DNA from: Knoellia sp. S7-12 | GTDB lineage: Bacteria > Actinomycetota > Actinomycetes > Actinomycetales > Dermatophilaceae | Direction of reading: 5' to 3' | DNA length: 64,000 nucleotides | Assembly (NCBI RefSeq): GCF_040518285.1 | Contig: NZ_CP155449.1 | Span: forward strand, 2,046,001-2,110,000 | In this document: positions 28,036-37,157 of the stretch, one piece after another | Position numbering within the stretch: the first letter of the stretch is position 1 | Layout of the letters: each line of letters opens with the position of its first letter | Position numbers and translations under genes: made by a program | The notes under the pieces: generated by a model | What the model saw: only the letters and a program-made list of their open reading frames with translations | Told to the model about the DNA's origin: nothing | Database searches by the model: none

Positions 28036-30102
28036 GTGATTCGACGATCCACTGGCGCCATGGCGGTTACCGCTGCCCTGGCCCTTCCTCTGGCCCTGTC
28101 CCTGGCCGTCCCTGGAGCACAAGCCCTCGGAGCGGACACGACGTGGCCAACCCGTACCTCGAACGCCAAGGCCGACCCGGCTGGCGACCACAAGGCGCTC
28201 GGCCTGTCGGCTGACGAGAAGCTCGTCGTGACGTCGATCCTGACGGACAAGGACGGCACGCAGCACATCCGCTACAACCGCACCTTCAAGGGTCTGCGCG
28301 TGATCGGTGGGGACCTCGTCCTCGCGAAGGCCAAGAGCGGCGCCAAGAAGGACGTGCGGTTCAACGCGTCCGGCAAGGCCGCAGTCACGTCGACGTCGCC
28401 CAAGAAGAGCGCCGCAGAGGCTTCAGCCGTGGCGACCAAGAACGCCCGCAAGAGCGCGTCGGCCAAGGTCGACGCGAGCGAACTCGTGGTGTGGGCCGGC
28501 GGCACGTCGCCCCGACTCGCGTACGAGGTCATCACTGAGGGGATCAAGGCCGACCAGACGCCGACGCGCCTGCACACCCTCGTCGACGCCGACTCCGGCG
28601 CGATCCTCGAGTCTTGGGACGAGGTCAAGCACGGCACCGGGAACTCGCAGTACTCCGGTCAGGTCACGCTCAACTCGACTCAGTCCGGCAGCTCCTGGCT
28701 GCTCAAGGACTCGGTCGGCAACCACACGACCGACCTCAACGGGGCGACGTCGGGCACCGGCACACAGTTCACCGACGCCGACAACATCTGGGGCAACGGC
28801 TCGACCACGAGCCGTCAGACCGCGGGCGTCGACGCGCAGTACGGCGCCGAGAAGACCTACGCGTACTTCAACTCGGTCCTGGGTCGCGCCGGCATCTGGA
28901 ACAACGGCACCGGCGCTCGCAGCCGCGTCCACTACGGCAACGCCTACGTCAACGCGTTCTGGGACGGCACCCAGATGACCTACGGCGACGGTGCAGGCAA
29001 CGCCAAGCCGCTGACGGCCATCGACATCGCTGGACACGAGATGAGCCACGGTGTCACCGAGAACACGTCGAACCTCAACTACAGCGGCGACGCCGGGGGA
29101 CTCAACGAGGCCACGTCGGACATCTTCGGTGCGGCCGTGGAGTTCTACGCCAACAACTCGAGCGACGTCGGGGACTACCTCATCGGCGAGAAGATCGACA
29201 TCAACGGCAATGGCACGCCCCTGCGCTACATGGACAAGCCGAGCAAGGACGGCCGGAGCCCGGACTGCTGGTCAACCAACACCAAGAATCTCGACCCGCA
29301 CTACTCCTCGGGCGCACTGAACCACTGGTTCTACATGGCCGCTGAGGGCTCGGGCGCCAAGACGATCAACGGTGTCAGCTACAACAGCGCCACCTGTGGA
29401 GGCGCTCCGGCCGTCATCGGCGCCGGTCGCAGCAACGTCGAGAAGGTCTGGTACCGCACCCTGTCGACCAAGCTCACCTCGGGCAGCACGTATGCCGCCG
29501 CCCGCAACGGTGCGATCGCCTCCGCCAAGGAGCTCTACGGCGCCACCAGCCAGACCTGCAAGTCGGTCGAGGCGGCGTTCACGGCCATCTCGGTCCCGGT
29601 CGGCACGGAGAAGTGTGATGGCACGACAACCCCGCCGCCCACCGGTGGCAACTTGCTCCTCAACCCGGGCTTCGAGTCCGGTGCGGTGAGTTGGACCGGC
29701 ACCTCCGGACCGATCACCAACAACACCGGTCGTCCGGCCCGCACCGGCAGCTGGAAGGCGTGGCTCGGTGGCAACGGCTCGACGTCGACCGAGACGATCC
29801 AGCAGAGCGTCGCGATCCCGTCGACCGTCACCGCAGCGACCCTGTCGTTCTGGCTGCGCACCGACACGGCTGAGTCCGGCTCCACGGTCTACGACACGAT
29901 GAAGGTCCAGGTCGTCGACGGCTCGACGACCACGACTCTCGCGACGTATTCCAACGTCGGGACGAACGCGACCTACACCCAGAAGTCCTTCAACCTCACG
30001 GCATACAAGGGCAAGACCGTGACGGTGAAGTACCTCATGAGTGAGGACTCCTCCCTGCAGACGTCGTTCGTCGTCGACGACACGGCACTGGCCACCAGCT
30101 AG
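28036..30102 (+). CDS. Secreted M4 (thermolysin-like) metallopeptidase
   Basis: Extracellular zinc protease precursor of 688 residues. Signal peptide about 1-32 (RRSTGAMAVTAALALPLALSLA, cut after an AQA-type site). The FTP/pro-region spans about 50-200 (RYNRTFKGLRVIGGDLV). The catalytic domain has the zinc site HEMSH (334-338) and the third ligand Glu358 in GGLNEATSDIFG, with a later HYSSGALNHWFYMAAEG carrying the transition-state His. After a TTTPPPTGG linker, residues about 537-688 form a beta-rich domain with NPGFESGAVSWTGTSG, probably a substrate- or wall-binding jelly-roll. That domain is nearly identical to the end of the next gene. GTG start with GAGAAGAGG. Confidence 0.93.
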   Translation: MIRRSTGAMAVTAALALPLALSLAVPGAQALGADTTWPTRTSNAKADPAGDHKALGLSADEKLVVTSILTDKDGTQHIRYNRTFKGLRVIGGDLVLAKAKSGAKKDVRFNASGKAAVTSTSPKKSAAEASAVATKNARKSASAKVDASELVVWAGGTSPRLAYEVITEGIKADQTPTRLHTLVDADSGAILESWDEVKHGTGNSQYSGQVTLNSTQSGSSWLLKDSVGNHTTDLNGATSGTGTQFTDADNIWGNGSTTSRQTAGVDAQYGAEKTYAYFNSVLGRAGIWNNGTGARSRVHYGNAYVNAFWDGTQMTYGDGAGNAKPLTAIDIAGHEMSHGVTENTSNLNYSGDAGGLNEATSDIFGAAVEFYANNSSDVGDYLIGEKIDINGNGTPLRYMDKPSKDGRSPDCWSTNTKNLDPHYSSGALNHWFYMAAEGSGAKTINGVSYNSATCGGAPAVIGAGRSNVEKVWYRTLSTKLTSGSTYAAARNGAIASAKELYGATSQTCKSVEAAFTAISVPVGTEKCDGTTTPPPTGGNLLLNPGFESGAVSWTGTSGPITNNTGRPARTGSWKAWLGGNGSTSTETIQQSVAIPSTVTAATLSFWLRTDTAESGSTVYDTMKVQVVDGSTTTTLATYSNVGTNATYTQKSFNLTAYKGKTVTVKYLMSEDSSLQTSFVVDDTALATS
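29641..30102 (+). repeat. 462-base duplicated 3' domain, copy 1
   Basis: Aligns without gaps to 31187-31648 at the end of the M28 gene. By hand comparison the proteins differ at about 12 of ~153 positions. Both copies begin right after a CCGCCC (Pro-Pro) linker and run to the stop codon. Confidence 0.9.
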
Positions 30103-30110
30103 GCGATTCC

Positions 30111-30150
30111 GGGCCGGGTCGGCGCTCCACCCAGAGCGCCGGCCCGGCCC
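30111..30150 (+). terminator. Strong hairpin between the M4 and M28 genes
   Basis: Seventeen-base arms (30111-30127 and 30134-30150) pair with one G-U-type position and a 6-base loop, starting nine bases after the M4 stop. The following TTCGCT is only weakly T-rich. It separates the two protease messages. Confidence 0.7.
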
Positions 30151-30199
30151 TTCGCTGCACCCACGCTGCAACCAACCTGCAACCTCAAGGAGATTTCGC

Positions 30200-31648
30200 A
30201 TGCCTTCGCACATTCGACAGTTCCTCGCGCCGGTGGCCATCGCCTCGCTCGCCGCAGCCTCTCTCGTGGCAGCGGCACCGATCACCCAGGCGCGCCCGGC
30301 AGCGGCGTCCGCCGTCGCTGCCAGTCCCGACATCTCGGTGGCCAACACCCAGGCGCACCTCAACCAGCTGCAGTCGATCGCCACCGCCAACGGCGGCAAC
30401 CGCTACACCGGCCGATCCGGCTACGCCGCCTCGATCAACTACGTGAAGGGCAAGCTCGACGCCGCCGGCTACACGACGACCGTCCAGAACTTCAGCACCT
30501 CAGCCGGGATGACGTCCAACCTCATCGCCGAGTGGCCGGTAGGTGACGCCAACAACGTCGTCATGCTCGGTGGCCACCTCGACAGCGTCTCGACCGGCGC
30601 GGGGATCAACGACAACGGTTCCGGCAGCGCCGGGGTCCTCGAGGCTGCCCTGGCGTATGCCGCGAGCGGCCAGAGCGCGAAGAGTCGCCTGCGCATCGGG
30701 TTCTGGGGTGCCGAGGAGCTCGGCCTGCTGGGCTCGAAGCACTACATGAGCAGCCTGTCGACCACGGACAAGAACAAGATCCGCGTCTATCTCAACTTCG
30801 ACATGATCGGTTCGCCCAACCCCGGCTACTTCGTCTACAACGACAACCCCGCAGGCAACGCCGCGCGTGACGAGCTCACGAGCTGGTACACGTCCAAGGG
30901 GATCGCGTGGGAGTACATCGACGTGCAGGGTCGCAGCGACCATGCTGCCTTCCGGTCCTATGGCATTGCCACGGCCGGCATCTTCAGTGGTGCCGAGACG
31001 CTCAAGTCGAGCAGCCAGGCGTCGAAGTGGGGCGGTACGGCGGGCCGCGCGTTCGACCCCTGCTACCACTCCTCGTGCGACAACATCAACAACATCAACG
31101 TGACCGCGCTCGACCGTGGTGTCGACGTCATCGGTCACATGCTGTGGCTGTATGCCGCCAAGGACTACGGCACCACAACGCCGCCCACCGGTGGCAATCT
31201 GCTGAAGAACCCGGGCTTCGAGTCCGGTGCCGTGAGCTGGACCGGCACTTCTGGCCCGATCACCAACAGCACCAGCCGACCGGCTCGCACCGGTAGCTGG
31301 AAGGCGTGGCTCGGTGGCAACGGTGCGACGTCGACCGAGACGGTCCAGCAGAGCGTCGCGATCCCGTCGACGGTCACGGCAGCGACGTTGTCGTTCTGGC
31401 TGCGCACCGACACGGCCGAGTCCGGCTCCACGGTCTACGACACGGTGAAGGTCCAGGTCGTCGACGGTTCCATGACGACCACGTTGGCGACGTACTCCAA
31501 CGTTGGCGCCAACGCGACCTACGCGCAGAAGTCGTTCAACCTCACTTCATACAAGGGCAAGACCGTGACGGTGAAGTACGTCATGAGTGAGGACTCCTCG
31601 CTCCAGACGTCCTTCGTCGTCGACGACACTGCACTCACCACGAGCTGA
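30200..31648 (+). CDS. Secreted M28 aminopeptidase
   Basis: Exported zinc aminopeptidase of the M28 family (Streptomyces aminopeptidase S-like), 482 residues. The ATG at 30200 has AAGGAG upstream and opens a signal peptide (RQFLAPVAIASLAAASLVAAAPITQA). All five metal ligands of the family are visible: GGHLDS, GINDNGSGSAG, GAEELGLLGS, LNFDMIGSPNPGY and GRSDHAAFRSYG. The catalytic part ends near residue 325 (LWLYAAKDYG). After the linker TTTPPTGG comes the same ~153-residue beta domain as in the M4 protease. Together the endo- and exopeptidase could degrade external protein for uptake, which fits the liv importer elsewhere in the window. Confidence 0.93.
   Translation: MPSHIRQFLAPVAIASLAAASLVAAAPITQARPAAASAVAASPDISVANTQAHLNQLQSIATANGGNRYTGRSGYAASINYVKGKLDAAGYTTTVQNFSTSAGMTSNLIAEWPVGDANNVVMLGGHLDSVSTGAGINDNGSGSAGVLEAALAYAASGQSAKSRLRIGFWGAEELGLLGSKHYMSSLSTTDKNKIRVYLNFDMIGSPNPGYFVYNDNPAGNAARDELTSWYTSKGIAWEYIDVQGRSDHAAFRSYGIATAGIFSGAETLKSSSQASKWGGTAGRAFDPCYHSSCDNINNINVTALDRGVDVIGHMLWLYAAKDYGTTTPPTGGNLLKNPGFESGAVSWTGTSGPITNSTSRPARTGSWKAWLGGNGATSTETVQQSVAIPSTVTAATLSFWLRTDTAESGSTVYDTVKVQVVDGSMTTTLATYSNVGANATYAQKSFNLTSYKGKTVTVKYVMSEDSSLQTSFVVDDTALTTS
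31187..31648 (+). repeat. 462-base duplicated 3' domain, copy 2
   Basis: Partner of 29641-30102, same length with no insertion or deletion. The similarity stops at the domain border: the upstream catalytic parts are unrelated. This points to a domain duplication or gene conversion rather than whole-gene duplication. Confidence 0.9.
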
Positions 31649-31680
31649 AGCGGAAGACCTGCCTCAGACGACACGGACCG

Positions 31681-31718
31681 ACGATGGGCCGGCACGCCTC
31701 CGGGTGCCGGCCCATCGT
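31681..31718. terminator. Bidirectional terminator between M28 gene and ABC permease
   Basis: Perfect 15-base stem ACGATGGGCCGGCAC/GTGCCGGCCCATCGT with an 8-base loop, followed by TGTGT on the plus strand. It lies between convergent genes. Confidence 0.8.
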
Positions 31719-31800
31719 TGTGTCCGGTCGAGGGACGAAGGCCCGGGGAGACGCAGGATCGGGGCGGACCGTTGTGCGCAGTCCGAGGGGAAGGCGGAGG

Positions 31801-32562
31801 TCAGTCGGACCAGCGGAACCAGCGGGCCGCCGCCAGCCCGGCGACGAGCGCCCAGATCAGGAGGACGAGCCACTGCCCGAGGGGCCACTGGCCCTCGACC
31901 AGGGCCAGCCGCAGCCCGTCGCCCAGCGCGCCAGAGGGCAGGGCCCGGGCGAGACCTGCGAGTCCATCCGGGAGCCGGTCAGTGGGGAGCAGGACCCCGA
32001 GGCCCAGCAGCAGCACCCACGCGAGGTTGGCCAGGGCGAGCACGCCCTCAGCGCGGACCCTCCCGGCGAGAAGCAGGCCAAGCGCAAGGAAGGCGGCGGC
32101 ACCGAGCGCGGCGGTGACGAGTGCAGGCAGGACACCTGACAGCTCCGGACGCCACCCGAGAAGTGTTGCGATGACGCCGAGGACCACGAGCTGCACGACG
32201 ATGACGATGCCGACGGCCGCGAACTTGCCGATGAGCAGGCCCTCACGACCGAGAGGGCTCGCACCGAGGAATCGCAGGACACCGTGTCGCCGGTCGAATC
32301 CGGTCGCGATGGCCTGCCCGGTGAAGGCCGTCGACACGACAGCCAGCGCGAACACCCCCGCTGTGACGACGTCGATGCGCCGTCCGGGTCCGAGATCGGG
32401 GACGTCGGCCAGCCCGAGTGCGACGAGGGCGAGGGCCGGGAGGACGAGTGCGACGAGGAGCTGCTCGCCGTGGCTGAGGATGGTCGCGGTCTCGAAGCGT
32501 GCCTGGGCGAGCCAGCGCTGCATCGGTCGCGCCGGACCTGCTCCTGTCGTTGGGGCGCTCAT
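31801..32562 (-). CDS. ABC transporter permease
   Basis: Membrane subunit of an ABC exporter, 253 residues with six hydrophobic helices of the ABC-2 type. Start ATG at 32562, overlapping the ATPase stop (ATGA); longer frames upstream are inside the ATPase gene. The segment GFDRRHGVLRFLGASPLGREGLLIGKF matches the cytoplasmic coupling region of ABC-2 permeases. In mycobacteria an ABC exporter also lies between the ctaB region and sufR, so it is a conserved neighbour whose substrate remains unknown. Confidence 0.88.
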   Translation of the reverse strand: MSAPTTGAGPARPMQRWLAQARFETATILSHGEQLLVALVLPALALVALGLADVPDLGPGRRIDVVTAGVFALAVVSTAFTGQAIATGFDRRHGVLRFLGASPLGREGLLIGKFAAVGIVIVVQLVVLGVIATLLGWRPELSGVLPALVTAALGAAAFLALGLLLAGRVRAEGVLALANLAWVLLLGLGVLLPTDRLPDGLAGLARALPSGALGDGLRLALVEGQWPLGQWLVLLIWALVAGLAAARWFRWSD

Positions 32563-33272
32563 CGCCGGCCTCCCGCAGTGAGGGCGAAGTAGCGCTCTTC
32601 GAGGGGGTGCCCGTCGCAGACCTCGGCGAGTGAGCCCTCGGCAACGACCCGGCCGGCGTTCATGATGACGACGTGGTCGGCGAGGCGCTCGGCCTCCTCG
32701 AACGAGTGTGTCGTCACGACCACTGCTGACTCGCGCGCTGTTTCTGAGATGAGGGCCCACACCTCGAGCCGGGCGTGCGGGTCCAGCCCGGCCGTTGGCT
32801 CGTCGAGGAACGCCACCTCGGGGCGGCCGACCAAGGCTGCCGCGAGGGCGACACGTTGGCGTTCGCCACCGGACAGCCGGCGGATCGAACGGTCCGAGAC
32901 CCGGTCGAGGTCGAGACGGGTCATGAGGCTTTCCACGTCGGCGGGGGATCGGTGCAATCGAGCAACGTGCCGAAGCAGTCGCCGCGCCGTCGTGGTCACC
33001 GGAAGTCCGCCGTCCTGAAGCATCACGCCGATGCGAGCCCGATGCTCTGCCGGAGCCCGCCACGGGTCGACCCCGAGGACCCGAGCCGTGCCCGCCGTGG
33101 GGCGCTGCAGACCCTCGAGGCACTCCATCGTCGTGGTCTTCCCTGCACCGTTGGGGCCGAGCACTGCCGTCACTGCGCCAGACTGTGCGGACCACGATGC
33201 GTCGTCGACGGCTCGCACCGCGCCGACATCTCGGCGCAGACCCACGACCTCGACTGCAGACACGGCGCACAT
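32559..33272 (-). CDS. ABC transporter ATP-binding protein
   Basis: ATPase of the exporter encoded with the following permease gene, 237 residues. Walker A GPNGAGKTTTMECLEGLQRP, Q-loop GVMLQDGGLPVTTTAR, signature RLSGGERQRVALAAALVGRP and Walker B VAFLDEPTAGLDPHARLEV, then H-loop TTHSFEEAERL. This is the DrrA/CcmA-like export group. Start ATG at 33272 (a GTG three codons in is possible). It is divergent from psd with only 34 bases between start codons. Confidence 0.9.
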   Translation of the reverse strand: MCAVSAVEVVGLRRDVGAVRAVDDASWSAQSGAVTAVLGPNGAGKTTTMECLEGLQRPTAGTARVLGVDPWRAPAEHRARIGVMLQDGGLPVTTTARRLLRHVARLHRSPADVESLMTRLDLDRVSDRSIRRLSGGERQRVALAAALVGRPEVAFLDEPTAGLDPHARLEVWALISETARESAVVVTTHSFEEAERLADHVVIMNAGRVVAEGSLAEVCDGHPLEERYFALTAGGRR

Positions 33273-33306
33273 CTTAGGCTGGACCGCACTCAACCCAAGG
33301 AGACCC

Positions 33307-33996
33307 ATGGTCACCCTCGACCGCGAGGCCGCCCCGGCCACCGCCGTGGCAGCCGTTCCCGCCCTCGTGGCGGCCCTCGCCGGACGGCGGGGAGCGGCAC
33401 TCGCCCTCGGTGTCCTGCCAGCTGCCGTGGCACTGTTCTTCCGCGACCCCGACCGTCGTCCGGACCATGGCGCCGGCACTTCGTCACGCGGCTCGGTTGA
33501 CGCCGACACCGTCGTCGCACCGGCCGACGGCAAGGTCATGTATTCCGGTCCCGGCCAGGATGGCGTGGCACCGGAGGGGGAGTGGCAGCAGGTGAGCATC
33601 TTCCTGTCGGCCTTCGACGTGCACATCAACAGGGCGCCCTACGGCGGCACGCTGCGCGAGGTGACCTACCGCCCCGGCAAGTGGCTTGCGGCATACACGC
33701 ATGAAAGTGCGCACCTGAACGAGCGCACCGACCTCGTCATTGAACGTGAGGTCCATGGGCAGACCCGAGTCGTCCACTTCCGGCAGATCGTGGGACTCAT
33801 GGCCCGCCGCGTCGTCACGCGCGTCGCCGTGGGCGAAGAACTCGCGACCGGCCAGCGGATCGGCCTGATGAAGTTCGGCTCCAGGATGGACGTCTTCGTG
33901 CCACCAGAGGTCGGACTGCTCGTGCATGCCGGGCAGCGAGTGGTCGCCGGCGAGACCGTCATCGCCCGGTGGCCGTCCTCGGTCGTGCCCACGTGA
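33307..33996 (+). CDS. psd: Phosphatidylserine decarboxylase
   Basis: Makes phosphatidylethanolamine from phosphatidylserine. 229 residues, the short type II form. The N-terminal membrane-associated part includes LVAALAGRRGAALALGVLPA, followed by ADGKVMYSG, FLSAFDVHINRAP and GLMKFGSRMDVFVP, where self-cleavage at Gly-Ser makes the pyruvoyl group. The ATG at 33307 has AAGGAG seven bases upstream, and a TAGGCT -10-like box lies at 33275-33280; frames upstream lie in the divergent ATPase gene. The stop overlaps the pssA start (GTGA), giving both steps of the pathway in one unit. Confidence 0.95.
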   Translation: MVTLDREAAPATAVAAVPALVAALAGRRGAALALGVLPAAVALFFRDPDRRPDHGAGTSSRGSVDADTVVAPADGKVMYSGPGQDGVAPEGEWQQVSIFLSAFDVHINRAPYGGTLREVTYRPGKWLAAYTHESAHLNERTDLVIEREVHGQTRVVHFRQIVGLMARRVVTRVAVGEELATGQRIGLMKFGSRMDVFVPPEVGLLVHAGQRVVAGETVIARWPSSVVPT

Positions 33997-34943
33997 GCGA
34001 CGAGGCCGGGCGTCGCCGCCGCTTTGACCGCTGGCGGCTCATCTCGCCCAGCGGTGCCGAGGTCGTCTCGCTGCGTCAGCTGAGCAAACGTGAGCGCCTG
34101 CGCGTCACGGCGCCGACGCTCTTCACCATCGTCAACATGATGAGCGGCCTCTCGTCGGTGCTGCTCGCCTTCCGTGGGGAGTTCACGCTCGCCGCGATCC
34201 TCATCGCGGTCTCGATCGTCATGGACATCGCCGACGGTGGGGTGGCCCGTTTGGTCGGGGCGACGTCGCCGTTCGGTCTGCAGATGGACTCTCTGGCCGA
34301 CCTCATCGCGTTCGGGTTCGCGCCAGCCATCCTCGTGCACACCTGGGCACTGCCGGACTACCCGGTGCTCTCCTGGCTGGCGGCGTTCTTCTGGCTGGGC
34401 TGTGCCGCCTTCCGGCTCGCGCGGTTCAACGTCACCGTCGACCCGACAGCGGACAAGCGCTACTTCGTCGGGCTGCCCAGCCCGGCGGCGGCGGCGGTCA
34501 TCATGGCGACGATCTTTGCTCTCAACCAACCGAAGGCAGGCGGCTACGACGCCTCCCTCATCGTGCCGGTCATCGTGAGCTTCGTCCCGGCGGTGCTCAT
34601 GGTGACGTCGATCCGGTTCCGGTCGTTCCGTAACCTGCTCGCACCCACGGGTCGAGCAGGGTGGATCACCACCGGCCTCGCCGTGCTGGCCGTCGTGGTG
34701 GGTCTGGCCCTCAGCCCAGGCCTCACCGGGCTCGTCATCGGCTACGGCTACATCCTCCAGGCGCCGCTCGGTGTCCTTACGGCACCGTTGCGGGAGCGCC
34801 TGCTCGGTCCTGACTCCGTGGCCCCCCGGCGCGAACGCATGCCATCGGTCTTCCTGCCGGACACGGACGATGATGAAGACGACGGCGGCGACGGCGACGG
34901 CGACGGCGGCAGCGACGCGGACGCCGACGGCAACAACCGCTGA
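33993..34943 (+). CDS. pssA: CDP-diacylglycerol-serine O-phosphatidyltransferase
   Basis: Membrane CDP-alcohol phosphatidyltransferase that makes phosphatidylserine, the substrate of Psd. 316 residues. The complete CDP-AP motif DGx2ARx8Gx3Dx3D is seen in IADGGVARLVGATSPFGLQM-DSLAD near residues 75-97. Six to eight helices follow. The C-terminus is a low-complexity acidic tail rich in Asp and Gly (about 25 residues). The GTG at 33993 overlaps the psd stop; an upstream in-frame start at 33969 inside psd is less likely. An iron-box-like palindrome starts inside the stop codon. Confidence 0.93.
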   Translation: MSDEAGRRRRFDRWRLISPSGAEVVSLRQLSKRERLRVTAPTLFTIVNMMSGLSSVLLAFRGEFTLAAILIAVSIVMDIADGGVARLVGATSPFGLQMDSLADLIAFGFAPAILVHTWALPDYPVLSWLAAFFWLGCAAFRLARFNVTVDPTADKRYFVGLPSPAAAAVIMATIFALNQPKAGGYDASLIVPVIVSFVPAVLMVTSIRFRSFRNLLAPTGRAGWITTGLAVLAVVVGLALSPGLTGLVIGYGYILQAPLGVLTAPLRERLLGPDSVAPRRERMPSVFLPDTDDDEDDGGDGDGDGGSDADADGNNR

Positions 34944-34960
34944 AGGTTAGGATCACCTTC
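34942..34960. promoter_or_regulatory. Iron-box-like (IdeR/DtxR) palindrome upstream of sufR
   Basis: GAAGGTTAGGATCACCTTC is 19 bases with 6-base arms. It matches the IdeR consensus TTAGGTTAGGCTAACCTAA at 13 of 19 positions, including the AGGTTAGG core. It sits 2 bases before the sufR -35 box, where an iron-dependent regulator could sense Fe supply for the suf operon. Confidence 0.5.
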
Positions 34961-34962
34961 GT

Positions 34963-34991
34963 TTCACGGGGGTTGCGCAATTACGTAACAT
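34963..34991 (+). promoter_or_regulatory. sufR promoter, leaderless type
   Basis: TTCACG (-35, 34963-34968), 17-base spacer, TAACAT (-10, 34986-34991), then 7 bases to the GTG. The palindrome TTACGTAA (34981-34988) overlaps the -10 and could be the SufR operator for autorepression. Confidence 0.55.
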
Positions 34992-34998
34992 TGTCGTT

Positions 34999-35742
34999 GT
35001 GAATATCCCGGCCAGCACTGGAGTGCCTCTGGTCCTCGAGTCGCGCACGCGCGACCGGGTCCTGCAGGCCATCAGTGAGCACGGCCCGGTGACCGCCACG
35101 GCACTGGCTGATGAGTTGAGCCTCACCGTCCCGGCCGTGCGGCGTCACCTCGAGAACCTCACCGAGTCCGGACTCATCGACGAGCGCGAGGTCGCGGTGG
35201 CCTCCAGCCGTGGTCGAGGTCGTCCGGCCCGCTCTTTCGTCCTCAGCGAGGGCGGTCACCAGGCGCTGGATTCCGACTACGACCACCTCGCGACCGAGGC
35301 CCTGCGTTTCCTGTCCGCCGAGGTGGGCGAGGAGGCGGTGCGGCGCTTCGCCGAGTCCCGCGTCGGTCTCCTCGAGGAGAAATATGCCGCAGAGCTCGCT
35401 GCGGCAGGCACCGACACTGCCGCTCGGGTCGAGGCCCTGGTCGCCGCGCTCACGCGCGACGGCTTCGCCGCGTCAGCACGCCCGATGGGTGAAAACCACG
35501 GGGCAGCAAAGGGATCCAACGCGGTCTCCGGACTGTCCGGCATACAGCTCTGTCAGGGTCATTGCCCGGTTCAGGACGCCGCCCGGGAATTTCCTCAGTT
35601 CTGTGACGCTGAAACGGACGCGTTCTCGCGCCTGCTCGGCGTGCACGTCCAACGACTCGCAACACTCGCGCACGGTGATCACGTGTGCACGACGTTCGTC
35701 CCCACCAAGTCTGAGCTTTCAACAGAAGGGTCCACGCGATGA
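34999..35742 (+). CDS. sufR: SufR-type Fe-S transcriptional repressor
   Basis: Regulator of the suf operon, 247 residues. N-terminal winged helix ([20 protein letters not shown] with [18 protein letters not shown]), a middle helical dimer domain, and a C-terminal cysteine cluster [19 protein letters not shown] followed by HGDHVC, suited to bind a [4Fe-4S] cluster. In the family the cluster-bound protein represses suf and releases DNA when Fe-S supply falls. GTG start next to its promoter. The stop overlaps the sufB ATG (ATGA), so the repressor is made with the machine it controls. Confidence 0.92.
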   Translation: MNIPASTGVPLVLESRTRDRVLQAISEHGPVTATALADELSLTVPAVRRHLENLTESGLIDEREVAVASSRGRGRPARSFVLSEGGHQALDSDYDHLATEALRFLSAEVGEEAVRRFAESRVGLLEEKYAAELAAAGTDTAARVEALVAALTRDGFAASARPMGENHGAAKGSNAVSGLSGIQLCQGHCPVQDAAREFPQFCDAETDAFSRLLGVHVQRLATLAHGDHVCTTFVPTKSELSTEGSTR

Positions 35743-37157
35743 GCACCATCGAGGAACTCAACCCCGGTCTCAAAGACATCGGGCGCTACGACTTCGGATG
35801 GGCAGACAGCGACACCGCTGGCACCAACGCCCGTCGCGGACTGAATGACGAGGTCGTCCTCGACATCTCGCGGCGCAAGAGTGAGCCGCAGTGGATGGAG
35901 GACCTCCGCATGAAGTCGCTGCGCCTGTTCTACAAGAAGCCCATGCCGACGTGGGGGAGCGACCTCACCGGCATCGACTTCCAGAACATCAAGTACTTCG
36001 TGAAGTCGACCGAGAAGCAGGCCACCTCCTGGGAGGACCTGCCCGAGGACATCAAGAACACCTACGACCGGCTCGGCATCCCCGAGGCAGAGAAGCAGCG
36101 CCTCGTGTCCGGCGTCGCGGCTCAGTACGAGTCCGAGGTCGTCTACCACCAGATCCGCGAGGACCTGGAGGAGAAGGGCGTCATCTTCGTCGACACCGAC
36201 ACGGGCCTGCGCGAGCACGAGGACCTGTTCCGCGAGTACTTCGCGTCGGTGATCCCCGCCGGTGACAACAAGTTCGCCGCGCTCAACACCGCCGTCTGGT
36301 CGGGTGGGTCGTTCATCTACATCCCGCCGGGCGTCCACGTCGACATCCCGCTGCAGGCCTACTTCCGGATCAACACCGAGAACATGGGCCAGTTCGAGCG
36401 GACGCTGATCATCGCGGACGAGGGCTCCTACGTGCACTACGTCGAGGGCTGCACCGCGCCGATCTACCAGTCCGACTCGCTGCACTCGGCCGTCGTCGAG
36501 ATCATCGTCAAGAAGAACGCCCGCGTGCGTTACACGACGATCCAGAACTGGTCCAACAACGTCTACAACCTCGTCACCAAGCGCGCGACCTGCGCCGAGG
36601 GCGCGACGATGGAGTGGATCGACGGCAACATCGGCTCCAAGGTGACGATGAAGTACCCCGCGGTCTTCCTCATGGGCGAGTACGCCAAGGGCGAGACGCT
36701 CTCCGTCGCCTTCGCTGGCGAGGGCCAGCACCAGGACGCCGGTTCCAAGATGGTCCACGCTGCCCCCAACACCTCCTCGACGATCGTGTCGAAGTCGGTC
36801 GCCCGTGGCGGTGGCCGCACGTCCTACCGCGGCCTCGTCCAGATCATGGAGGGCGCACACGGCTCCAAGTCGAGCGTCGTCTGCGACGCCCTGCTCGTCG
36901 ACACGATCAGCCGCTCCGACACCTACCCCTACGTCGACATCCGCGAGGACGACGTGACGATGGGCCACGAGGCCACCGTCTCCAAGGTGTCCGAGGACCA
37001 GATGTTCTATCTCATGTCCCGAGGCATGTCAGAGACCGAGGCCATGGCGATGATCGTGCGCGGCTTCGTCGAGCCCATCGCCAAGGAACTCCCCATGGAG
37101 TACGCCCTCGAGCTGAACCGCCTCATTGAGCTCCAGATGGAAGGAGCAGTCGGCTGA
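35739..37157 (+). CDS. sufB: Fe-S cluster assembly scaffold protein SufB
   Basis: Scaffold subunit of the SufBC2D complex, 472 residues. Conserved stretches include [62 protein letters not shown] with the cysteine used for cluster assembly, and [11 protein letters not shown]. No intein is present, unlike the mycobacterial homologue. ATG overlaps the sufR stop, and the stop shares bases with the sufD ATG (TGATG). Confidence 0.97.
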   Translation: MSTIEELNPGLKDIGRYDFGWADSDTAGTNARRGLNDEVVLDISRRKSEPQWMEDLRMKSLRLFYKKPMPTWGSDLTGIDFQNIKYFVKSTEKQATSWEDLPEDIKNTYDRLGIPEAEKQRLVSGVAAQYESEVVYHQIREDLEEKGVIFVDTDTGLREHEDLFREYFASVIPAGDNKFAALNTAVWSGGSFIYIPPGVHVDIPLQAYFRINTENMGQFERTLIIADEGSYVHYVEGCTAPIYQSDSLHSAVVEIIVKKNARVRYTTIQNWSNNVYNLVTKRATCAEGATMEWIDGNIGSKVTMKYPAVFLMGEYAKGETLSVAFAGEGQHQDAGSKMVHAAPNTSSTIVSKSVARGGGRTSYRGLVQIMEGAHGSKSSVVCDALLVDTISRSDTYPYVDIREDDVTMGHEATVSKVSEDQMFYLMSRGMSETEAMAMIVRGFVEPIAKELPMEYALELNRLIELQMEGAVG

